64,000 nucleotides of DNA from Gonatopus flavifemur (taxonomy: Eukaryota > Arthropoda > Insecta > Hymenoptera > Dryinidae): the NCBI GenBank assembly GCA_018340375.1, contig JAFFJZ010000006.1, positions 29,704,001 through 29,768,000 of the forward strand, given 5' to 3'. How positions within the stretch are numbered: the first letter of the stretch is position 1; each line of letters opens with the position of its first letter. Made by a program: the position numbers and the translations under genes. Below the pieces are notes generated by a model. It did not search any database. It was not told the origin of the DNA and saw only the letters and a list, made by a program, of their open reading frames with translations. Below, in pieces: positions 25,011 to 35,767 of this stretch.

Positions 25011-28000
25011 GAGTTCCAACCTTAAATCTCCGACCATTACAATTCACAGGCTTATTTCTGGCTCACCAAAAGGTAAATCTCACTCCCCATAGAGCACAAA
25101 ATGTTTCAATAATAGTTGAAGAGACATAGTTGAGACATTTCGTGTTGTATGATTCTATGAATTTCAGTGTACAATTATTTCACAACGATTAATAAATAGT
25201 TATCTAAATCGAACGAAAATTGACCAATTTCAAAGTAATTTGAACTAATAACATATATGTTATCTTCAAGAGCTTTGCGTTTTCCGGGATCAAACTAACA
25301 TGAGAATCGTATTAAGAATCGCTCAATAATTAATCAAGCTTGAAATTATTTCTGATATTTCTTTGACCGAACTCTCCTCATTCAGGTGATTATCCAAAGA
25401 GGTTTCAAAAACTAAGTGATAATTATGAAATGCAAATTTCATAGAGACTTGCAAATTAAATGCACTCAGTGTATGAGGTTCCTTGCTCTCACTTATATGC
25501 GCACGCATCTGCGTTAATAGAGCCGTTAGCCGTTAGTATACACTTTTCTGAATCGTACTCTACCACGTGTTGCTCAGTCGAATCACCATATTTGTTTAGC
25601 TTACAAAACTTAGCAAATCATATGAGACAGAATATCAAGTATCGAGTGATATAATTTCGAATGATCGGTCACATTATTTGTATTTGATATATTCATAGTA
25701 TTATTACGGCAATGCTCCTCATGATCGGACGATTGTATTTCGATAACAACAATTGCAAACATTTTCAAACGCCTCATGTTTTTTTTATGAATTTTTCATT
25801 TTGATCGATAACTCATGCGTCGTGTAAACTAATACCTCAACGATCATGATAGATTTCGTAATTAAGAATGAATTAAAATGATTTAAAACGATGAAACTTG
25901 GGGAAAAAATTCTGTGGAATACCTTGGGAGCTATTATGATCAATTTTACAATTAATTTTTTTTGTTCCACGTGAACATTATTTCAGAATAGAAAAATTGC
26001 TGTTTATGTATTGACTCCTTCATCTGAGCGTTCAATAAAAATTCCTATCAATAGTAATTTGATTTGTAAGAGGATAAAATCATTTCCAAGAATACATGTG
26101 TTTCGCCGCTCACCTTAGTATATTTTCTCTTTCTTTTATTCTCAATTATATTCCTTGCTACATGGAAGACCAATGAAACTCACTGTGCGTATCGCATTTG
26201 ACTGATCGCTGCCACACAACTGATCAACAATGACGAGAATCAATAGATCGATCGATCGGCCATTCTACCTTGACTCTAACGTCACTAGCGCTCTTCGAAG
26301 CATTTCTCAAACACAATGAACGTAAAAAATTGGCTACCTGTGATATAGATGTACACCAAGATGATTGATTCTTTTTTTTGTTTGTTGTACTGTTGACTTT
26401 ATGCCACAAAAAAGTCTTCTAGAAAATACATCAGAGTTATTTCTGGTGAAACGATTCTTTGATTTTAGAATCAAGAAAGCGTTTATACGGTATCGTACGA
26501 ATCAGAGAGAAAAGGTTTTTCACATGCTATTACAACATAAGATGCGATGCAAAGATCTCTTGCATCTTGGAGAAAAAATATTAGTGTAGTCACGTTCAAT
26601 TGAACGACAGACTACTTGGGAATAAGCAAGACGCATATATTGCTCATGTTTTACTTACAAAGCTGCTCACGTGGATCCGTATTATTTTCTGATTGCATGC
26701 AAGTAGTTTTACTGGAATTTCAATTGTGCCTCTGACTGTAATCGATGAAACACAAGACTATTTTATATGATACGCGTGCATCAAATCAGCACATTTGGAA
26801 AATCACAAAACGAAGGAGCGACTCAACGATGCTAAAATGTATGCCCTCTCGGTCAAATTTTCACTCGATTTGAGTTGTGGGTTTACGCGAAATCATGAGG
26901 ACGAATGTAAAGTATCTGATATAGCAATAAATGTTATGAATTTTTTAAGAATCTTTCTGGGACTGTGGCACTATACAGTAAAAATTGTTGTATTAGAAAC
27001 AATCCCCTCAAAATTCGTGTTGAAAATCAACACGGATTAGTGTCAAATTGACAGATTTTCAATCTAAATTAAACACTTTTCTCCGTGTATATCTGAATTT
27101 TATATAAATTCTATACCAATTTTGTACGAATCATTGTACGGAATTTTTATGAAACAATTTAAATACAAAATAAGAAAAATTCTGTACATTTTTCGGAAAT
27201 TTCTAATCAATATACCAGAAACATGAATTTTGATGAATCTCGGATGAAAATTTCTATACGTCCCACGGAAATTCATTTCCTATACAGAAGTATGGAAGAA
27301 TCAGAATTCATTCAAAGTGATCATTTGATATCGTAACCTTTTAGAAATTGTATGATGAATAATGCAAATTTGAAAGACCAAGCTTGCATAATTTACTGTA
27401 ATTATACACTTGAGAGGTAGTTATGTATTATATATGCATAGTCGTATGCGCGGAAAAAAATATATGGTAACGATTACCAGAGAGAATAGTAGTTTGGGGA
27501 CTCTCTAAATCCGAATTAGTAGAATTTCACTGATTCCCAGTACTTTTGACTGATTCGGATCTACGGAGTAGGTACTGCGAGATTCAGATACGTACGATTG
27601 AACATCGGGGAGCGTGCGATGAACTGTTTACGTTTCCATAGAAACGGTAAGTTGACACAGGAGCATATCATACGCTTCCTATTCTAGAGTTGCCATGACC
27701 TCTAGAACGAATGACAACTAGTCCCATAAATTTTTCTCAGCGTCCTTGTCATGATGTCTCAAGTAGTGCATTCATTTTATCTAGACTTGTGAATTCATAT
27801 CGATGGTTTTGACACAATTACAATTGAGTGTACATGCACGTGAACTTAGAATCCCTGTTTGCAAGTTCCCAAAAAGTAACTCCTTAGTCCTACAATTTAA
27901 AAAAAAACTGGTAATTTACTGTGCACCTGGGCTGGAAATATCCAGTTTTAGTTATTTAGAATATGGATATTCCGGTACATGTGCAGAGATTTTGTTGGTA

Positions 28001-28090
28001 CGGTACTGAAAATTTACCAAGCATAACTGATAATCCAGTCTTTGTACTGGAATTGTCAAGTTTGAGATTGTGTACAGAAATTTTACTGGC
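25011..28090. other. Intergenic, no supported gene
   Basis: Contains short ORFs only (25323-25508, 26224-26589, 26795-27040). The stretch at 27800-28080 carries scattered words such as TACTGGAATT and TTTACCAGA, also seen in the element at 31857. Confidence 0.35.
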
Positions 28091-28091
28091 T

Positions 28092-28890
28092 CCCCTGATT
28101 AAACATTCCATTCGAATTCGATAAAAAAAATTCTATCGGAATGAATTGAGTTCCTGCATCGGAGATTTCCCACTAATATCAATGAGATACTTTTTTATTG
28201 GATTGAATAGGTAATTTACGATTAACGAAAATTCCGATCAAATCCGATAAAAAAATTGGAATGAATTGGGTTTCAGCATAGGAAATTTCCAATAAAATGC
28301 TTTTCTATTGAATTTAATCGGTATTTTATGAGCAATCAAAACTCCAATTGATACCAATAAAATATTTGTTGATGTAATTCAATGGGTATTTTATTAATAA
28401 TAAAAATTGATGTAAATGAATTATTTTCTAACTGGATCCAATTGAAAATTTGCCAACACCTCTATCTCCGCATATGACTTGGGAAATTTATTCCTACATG
28501 AAGGGGACTCGAACTATCACCGATCTACCTAGCTAGCTAGCTGTAAGACCTGCTTTCTTAACCTCTAAGCTATCCTAATACGCTGCTCCGAAGGGGCATA
28601 TTGCCAAAGATATCCTGGTCAAAAATATCTGATTGAATTCGAGGACAAAAACGTTTTTCTATTGGATTCAATCGGTATCTTATGAATAATAAAAACTCCC
28701 ATTGATACCAATAAAATATTTGTCAATGGGTTTCAATGGGTATTTTATTACCAATGAAAATTCCGATGAATATTGTCAAATTGGTTTCAATCAGTATTTT
28801 ATGATCAATAAAAATTCCGATTGGCACCAATGAATTAGTTTTTAATTGGATTTGATCGGTATTTTATTTATTTAAAACCGATGGTCTGAT
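28092..28890. repeat. Repeats of an ATTGATACCAATAAAATATTTG unit, both orientations
   Basis: The words ATACCAATAAAATATTTGT, TCAATGGGTATTTTATTA and ATCGGTATTTTATGA recur at about 28200-28420 and 28670-28870, several as inverted partners. A CCCTG-family end (CCCTGATTAAACATTCCATT) marks the left border. The tRNA-like fragment at 28503-28575 splits the array. Confidence 0.6.
28503..28575 (-). pseudogene. tRNA-like fragment (A and B boxes)
   Basis: On the minus strand an A box (TAGCTTAGAGG) is followed by a B box (AGTTCGAGTCC). Between them lies a (GCTA)n stretch rather than a proper anticodon arm. It is likely a SINE head or a tRNA pseudogene. Confidence 0.45.
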
Positions 28891-29479
28891 GCAAGAGAAT
28901 CGATTCTAAAACTGAATTGGTTATTGTCGGAACATAGCTGTACTCGGAAACAAAAGATCAGTTGAAATAAGTATTCAACTTGTAAGCGCATATGGACCCA
29001 TTTTTTTCGTTAGATTAACCAATTTTTTCATTGATTCGACCAGTTTTCTAAATTACTCAAATCAATGGATAAAATTGTTGTCCTAACGAAGAAAAATTAC
29101 AAGTCAACTAGTTGTTTCAGCTAATGTTTTTTTCTCATGTAGTATATTATGATCTGTAAACTTTCCGATTATTTCCAGTAGATTCGAATGTTGGGATGAT
29201 CCAACTAAAACCCATTGGTCAATTAAATTTATACATTTTTGAATTCAGTCGGAAATTCCCCATAAAAAACTCATTACTCATTCAATAGATTGAGGTTATG
29301 GAAAATTCCAATCAGAACCGTTCGCCTTATGAAATGGACAAAATTTTGATCATCCAATCAGATATCTCTTATACAGACCAACAGATCACGCGAAGTCTTG
29401 TTCATTCAAATAAACAACAGACTTTTCTATTGGAAAATCCTCGATTCAATCCTATAGAAACCCTGGCGAATTCGAAATA

Positions 29480-30180
29480 ACCCAAAAATTGGTTATTTTT
29501 CGGTCATTTTGAGGTTCGGTTTGGTTTGAGTAGTACTATGGTGAAAAAATGGTAATTCAAAGGTTTTTTTACCAAAACATTACCGAAAAATAACGGCTGC
29601 TTTGTGCGCTTTTTGAACCAAAAACATTACCGAAAAAAAACCGGTATATTTTAGTTGTATTTTGGTTGCATTAGGGTTTCCGCATGGGGAACCGATTTTT
29701 TACCAACAAATAACCAAAAATATTCCCCACATCAATCAGGGATATCTGAAATAATTCAAAGTTAGAACCTGGCTGAACGACCGAAAAATTACGAAAAAAT
29801 AACCGTTATATTATGATTATATTTTGGTTGTATTTTGGTTTGGTTTGGTTTGGTTTGGTTTGGTTTGGTTGAAAACGGTTTCTCTTGGAAACGGTCAATT
29901 TTCGGTCACTCTCGTGAAAACGACCAAAACGTTACCGAAAAAAATTTCTGCCTAAATGGTTCAATTTTGGTTGTTCCATCAAAAATTACCCAAAATTTAC
30001 CAATAAAATTTTTCTTAAAAACGGTAAATTTTCGGTCACTTCCGTGAAAATGACTAAAACGTTACCGAAATCAATCTCCTACAACTTGGTAATTTTTTGG
30101 TAATCTTCCGGTTACAAAAGCGCACAAAGCAACCGTTATTTTTCGGTTATTTTATGGTCATCTCAAAACCGTCAGGGAAA
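29480..30180. mobile_element. Inverted-repeat element rich in GGTTATTTTTCGGT, with a (GGTTT)n array
   Basis: Left and right parts pair: TAACGGCTGCTTTGTGCGC near 29590 and GCGCACAAAGCAACCGTTA near 30120. The words ACCGAAAAATAAC and TTTTCGGTCA recur throughout. A pentanucleotide (GGTTT)n array of about six units lies at 29838-29870. It is non-coding; the ORF at 29835-30047 merely translates the array. Confidence 0.7.
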
Positions 30181-30831
30181 GCGGTCCAGATTAATTCCTA
30201 TTCATTTTGAATCGGTAGCTGAGCCTTTCCGATTGACCCTATTCATTCCGATTATTTTTGAATCGGTTTTTATCGGATCCTATTGGATTTTTCAACCAGG
30301 GTCGTACTACAATTTTACAGTTCTTGTGCAGCAGAAAAAAGTATCCCCTCAATAAGGACTTGGGAAAAATTTCGAATTTAGAAAAAAAACCGAATCGTTG
30401 GTATGCTGCAATTATACAGGTTTTGAATTGCAATTTTCAGGTTGTGTGATGGAATTTTCCAGTTGCTATGTAACAGAATTTTCCAATTATGCTAGAATTC
30501 AATCACTGTTGCATTGAAATTTTTCACTTCTATCGGACTCCGTCATTTCTGGCAGGAAAAATTTCAAGTCTTTATATTAAAAATTTCCTGATTGAGATTT
30601 TGAATAATAACACAGGCCTACAAAATTGAACTTTTTGTTTGGTGCAACAACTGTATCATACTTTTCCGAAGTATTTTGGCGCGCTGAATCCGAATCTGGC
30701 TTCAAAATTGCATTATTACGTGTGGTTTTTGAGATATTTTAACGTCAAAGTGTGAAAAACACCGTTTTTCGACATATTTGAGATTACGTGACGTCAGAAT
30801 GTAATTTTTTCTCATGAAACTAGTAGATGCA

Positions 30832-31045
30832 CCTCAAAATATAATCCATCCCCTTCCGAATGCCGTTGAGTTTGCTCGAATATCTTTTTTTTTACTGTGA
30901 CACGACAATTTGAAATTTGTGTGTTCATGGATTTAGTGAATAGGTGAAATAACACAATTTTCAAACTGTCGTATCTCAGAGAAAAAAAAAGATATTTGAA
31001 CAAACCTAATCGCATTTGGAAGAGAATGACTCATATTTTGAGATA
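30832..31045. repeat. Imperfect hairpin repeat
   Basis: CTCGAATATCTTTTTTTTT near 30880 pairs with AAAAAAAAAGATATTTGAA near 30985. The arms extend outward through CCCTTCCGAATGC and GCATTTGGAAGAG to AAAATAT and ATATTTT, with a loop of about 90 nt. Confidence 0.6.
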
Positions 31046-31856
31046 ATTTGAAGAATAATTTGATGAAATGTTGTTAACGTGTGCAATAATTGAATAAAAC
31101 GTTTCAAAATCGTGCATTTTCATTTTATTTTACACCTGCGATTTCTTGAAAACTACACGTAGCATTAAAAAAATAAGCATATTTCCAGAGTCAGGGTATC
31201 GAATATACTCACAATCTGCTTTAGTTTTAGCGGCACCAAAATCATTGTAGACCTGTGTAATTCTAATTGTAGCCAATAAAATTGCTATATGAGGTTTTTC
31301 GAAGACTTATTCCTTTGTGTATTCTAGATATGAAGCATATGTAGTAACCCAAGCTTGCCTTCCAACATATCATGCTATGGCTCATCGGTTGGGTCTTAGG
31401 TACAGGTCAATTGCTTCCAATACATGTACTGGAATTTTCCGGTGAAATTTTTTTACAGTGTAAATAATAACCTAACTACGAATCCACTTGATGATGGAAG
31501 AACAATATGCAAAACGATGGAATTACTTTGGTTTCGCAACAATTCTCAGTTACCTTATTATATTTCTGAGCTATCGAACAAGGATTATTAACAAAATTAC
31601 GAAGATTGATATTTAACGCAAAAAGAATCAAAATGTACACCCTAACGGAAACTTTGCCAAGCTTGATAAAAGCATTGTTTAAAAAAGCTCGAATTTTCTG
31701 GTACCTGGGAACTGGAAAATTTCTATTGTACCAGAATTTTTCTGTATTTCACATAAAATTTCATGTTTTTTACTTCAGTTTTCCAGTATAAATACAATAA
31801 AAGAATTTTTTGATACGTGTACTGGAATTTGCATGGTTCGAATGTAATTACTTCAG

Positions 31857-32069
31857 TACACGGAAAAAAATGAACTGTTAATTTTACCAGAATTCCGGTT
31901 ACTATATGGACAGCAAGGAATATCTGTGACTTTTACTGGAATTCTTGTTAAATTTACCGGAGCCCTTGTTAAATTTGCCGGAGACTTGATTCATTTAACT
32001 AGAATTCCGGTTAAAATAGCAGTAATTCTTGCTGTCCATATATCAACCGGAGTATTTTTTTCAGTGTAC
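31857..32069. mobile_element. Hairpin MITE with TACACGGAAAAAA end
   Basis: Begins TACACGGAAAAAAATGAA and ends TTTTTTCAGTGTA. The arms pair through ATATGGACAGCAAGGAAT against ATTCTTGCTGTCCATAT, and ACCAGAATTCCGGTTA against TAACTAGAATTCCGGTTA-type words. It is 213 bp and non-coding, with end sequences like those of the elements near 19 kb. Confidence 0.75.
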
Positions 32070-32900
32070 AAATGTACAGGTTAATTGATCCCAGTACTGG
32101 AAGTTTTCCGAGGTTTTTTTCACAGTGAGCTTTTCAGAGAAGTTTTGGGGAAGACTTGATGATCTCGTTTCCCCATGCGAGAGTTTATGGGAAAAACGTG
32201 ACAACCGATCTCCATCAAGTCGATTCTAAACGCTTATTCTAATTCTTATGATTCGTTGATATAAGAAAAGCCAAGCTTCTTTGTTTTGTTCTTCTTGTAA
32301 AAATGTTTCTTCCAATATTCATGTCCAAATGGAAGCATGGAGAGTAAACTTTTAATCGAGTTCAAAGCGAGCACGAGAAATAGAGGCAACGCGAAATCTG
32401 AAATTTGTTATACGTTCACTTGGTCAAGGGAACCATGGTGCGGAAATTATTCGCAAGGATTAGAATAAAACCTAACGTTTGACGCGACGAATAACGCGGA
32501 AGCATTGAACTGTGATGCAATCACAGATGCATCAGTCCTCAAGAAGTATTTTCCAATTTTCTCTGTCATCCTTGCTCTCACTTTGATTCATTCCGTCTCT
32601 TTCTCTCCCTCTGCCGTGCCCCTTCGACCCTACCCTTTCATCATCTTTACAAGAGGGTAATGGGTCATTCCTTGGATTTTGCTCTCGCGTGAAGGTGATT
32701 GTGCCACACGAGACTGAGCGCACAGCAGTCGTGCAACTTTCTCGCCCACGGAGTTATAGACACGGAAGAACGTTGAAAATATAAGCATATATGTGTGTAA
32801 CGTACACATACAAGCGCGACAATATCTTGCTAACTGGCTTGCCAGTTGCTTGTTATTCGTAGTTCTTAGGAGAAGTAAGACTGTGGTTCTGTGTTGCTGG
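32070..32900. promoter_or_regulatory. Probable upstream region of the secreted-peptide gene
   Basis: Pyrimidine-rich DNA (32560-32650) and a possible TATA word (AATATAAGC, near 32779) precede the putative 5'UTR exon. No core-promoter match strong enough to fix a start site was seen. Confidence 0.25.
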
Positions 32901-33168
32901 CAGTGCTGTCAGAATCGTTGATTCGGGAGGATCGCTTTCAATACTTGTTGTCCTTCAACAAAAATAACTCATCTCAACTCTTTCGGTGAGTCAATCGATT
33001 TTGTCCGGATACAATATTCTCCAACGCTTAAATACGAAGGGGAAATAATTGTCAATTCTCCTAATTCTCTGTCTTCTTCTTTTTATTTCGCACGATTCGG
33101 ATTAATGATTTTTTTACTTTCGTATCAGAGATAAACAGTACAGTCTGCATCTTGAATGTAAATTACTG

Positions 33169-33303
33169 ATGGAAAGATTCATACCTATCTTGTTGATTAT
33201 TACTGTTTTTTTTTCTTCATTCGTACAAGGTTCACGTGGTTCTCATGGACGAAGTCACCTTATTCGTAATTACTCTGACGATAGCAACGTACTTTTCAGT
33301 TAA
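33169..33303 (+). CDS. Candidate 44-aa secreted peptide
   Basis: ATG at 33169 opens a 45-codon frame ending TAA. It starts with a textbook signal peptide (MERFIPILLIITVFFSSFVQG, cut likely after QG), leaving about 23 residues beginning SRGSHGRSHL and ending NVLFS. A strong acceptor lies just upstream (pyrimidine tract plus TATCAG, exon from 33129) and a strong donor (TTTCG/GTGAGT at 32985/32986) before it, so a non-coding first exon joined over a 143-bp intron is likely. No GTRAGT-type donor is seen inside the frame, but a weak one would make this only the first coding exon of a longer gene. Function unknown; the mature part has no cysteines and no clear dibasic sites. Confidence 0.4.
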   Translation: MERFIPILLIITVFFSSFVQGSRGSHGRSHLIRNYSDDSNVLFS

Positions 33304-35767
33304 CCAACCAGTCATTTAACTATTCAGCATATAATTAGTTTCACGTAGAAAAAACTTGTCTACTTCAATTATTCTTTTTTCCGATTGATAAGCCGATCTT
33401 TGTACAGAACGTTGAGTCAATTTCATCCATTTGACAACGAGAGGGCAACGCGTTTTAGAGATGACAAAATCATAATACCGCGATGTTTTCCTTTTCAGAG
33501 TGCTTTGAATCGAATGCATAAATAGATATTCACTTGAATACGTTATTTACATATTTAAAATTATCAATGACCTCAACGAGATGTTTTCCGAACAACGTTC
33601 TTTTATTTCTCCTCGAGAATCTCGTTGAGGGCATCTCGCAGCCCCTAGATTTTTTTATTTGTCTCATTCATCGACGAACCTCCAGAGTCAAAAATTACAA
33701 GAGGGATTAAACATCCTATGATATAAACCTTCTGAAAGGGCAAAACATGAGTAAAAAGATCTCCCACTTCGAAAGGATAATGCAGGGATATTGCAAGCAT
33801 TGTTCGCCAATTCCAATCAATTGAGACTTTGTTTGAAATTTCGCGCAATGCCAAGTCGGGTGTTAACTTACCCTTCTATATGATATGATTTCGATTAGCC
33901 ACCTGATTGAAAATAATACCCTGATATGTATGTCCTTGATATAAGAATCGCACAAAAACAAATTATTACTAGCATAACAAATGGGTCTGTGAGGTTAGCG
34001 CTTACAAAAAGAAATTCCTGAAAGGATTTCAAGACTGGGTGCTTGAAACATTCTTGTGTGCGTTGCGGTAAGAAAAAAATTTACTCTACTTACGAAAATA
34101 TTCGTATTCCAACGGCTGTAACAGGTGAAGCAATTCTTTCTTCTAGGCGTTATAGTATCGAACTACTTTTTTCTCCGTGTATTATAGGATGAATCGATGA
34201 TGGGATAAATCTCGAGCAGGTAGTTTGAGAGTTCCTCCCCCTCTAAGAATTTTCACTGAATGTCGAGTCATTAAAGTCAAAGTAAAACTACTATAATTGG
34301 ATTACAACTGAATAGAAAAAGACGTTCATCCCTGCATGACAATTACTGTTAATATCGATTTCATAATTCATTGTTCATTGCGCATTGAACAATGTATGCG
34401 AATAAATTCAATGAATAAGGCATAAGATACTAATAATTCTATCATTCATAAAAATACTTAGTAGAAGGCAGTTTTAATAGACGTAACAGCAACAAAATCA
34501 TTTTTCCACATGCAATAAAACCTGTTTGTTGCGGGCGATAAACTGGTTATGAGAAGAGAAGAGACAAGTCATGGTAACGAGTGATTTTAAACTCACAGGA
34601 ACTTCCGATTACCACTCCACGTAAAAGAACAGCAACTTTTTGAATAGTTTATAAAAAATTAAGACACCGATCCAGGGACGGATCCAGCGAGGGACACCGG
34701 GGCGGGGGAGGGGGGGGGGTGGACAGCTGCCCCCTGTATTTTTCCAATTCCAACCATGAAGTCAGAAACGGAAATTTCCTTATCTCGTTGTTGAGATACA
34801 AATATTTCTCGTTGGTATGAAATCATCCCTCGCAATTGAGTGACCGTCAGTGACGAATATCCTGGTAAAATTGAATCATATATGGTTTATATATGGACAA
34901 CTCTAGGGTCGGTTGAATCGCATGCGAGAAATAAAGTTTCTCTATCGCTATGAAAATTATAATCATACAGCGAATGATGTCTGATAGGATAGAAGTACTT
35001 TCATAGGATATGAAGAAACATCAAAGTCCACTTATATGGCAAAAATGATCACCTCTTGTGAATTGAAAACAAAGAACATCGTGCGTTGAAGCCAATGCAA
35101 AGGTGATTGGTTTTTCAAATCGAGAGTGATGATTATATGATCAAAGAATAAATCAGTAAGAAAAACAGTTGACGTAAGATACAATGGATGAAAAAAGTCA
35201 TCTTCAATGGAAATAAGAAAGAGTAGTATTTAAATATGAAACGTACGTTATGAATCTCCATACCTCTATTTCAATGTCGAATGATCGATCGGTGATCTTT
35301 TAGTTCAAGACCAAGATGTTGTTTTCCTTCGGCTATTCGATTACGCACTGATAATCTATATTTTATGTCCTCTTTTTGATATTATCCAGATTGTTTTGTC
35401 TCTTTGGTTATTATTTGAAAAAGAAAAATATATTCTTGAAACAATGTTAATAATCGATTTGCACAAAATTTGAATTTTTTCAATCAAAATTTCTTCTCAG
35501 TTGCTCAAGGTTCGGAACGAACTGTTTAGTAATAATCAGTGATCTTATTTAATCAGAAATCTTATAATTTATGTCTGTATAAATTAAGAAAATCTGACAT
35601 ATCTTTGATATTTTTATATTTTCCAGACAGCCAACTGGTGAGAAACAAAAGTCGTTGTGAGTGAATTGATAAATTTCTCCATGGAATTTCCAATTTCCAT
35701 ACGTATGAAGTTTTGATGAAGAAAAGCACTTATTTGAGAAGAGAAATATATCATAAATACTAGCAAT
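33304..35767. other. Intergenic, no supported gene
   Basis: Includes the G-rich run at 34699-34722, preceded by GATCCAGGGACGGATCCAG, a word typical of transposon ends. The ORFs on the minus strand at 33316-33854 show no domain. Confidence 0.4.
34699..34722 (+). other. G-rich run, possible G-quadruplex
   Basis: Runs of 4, 5 and 10 G separated by single bases, with a further GG. It is the only such tract in an AT-rich window. Confidence 0.6.

Noticed and set aside
29838..29870. (GGTTT)n as an interstitial telomere repeat.
   Set aside because: The usual insect unit is TTAGG; this array differs and is embedded in an element made of similar words.
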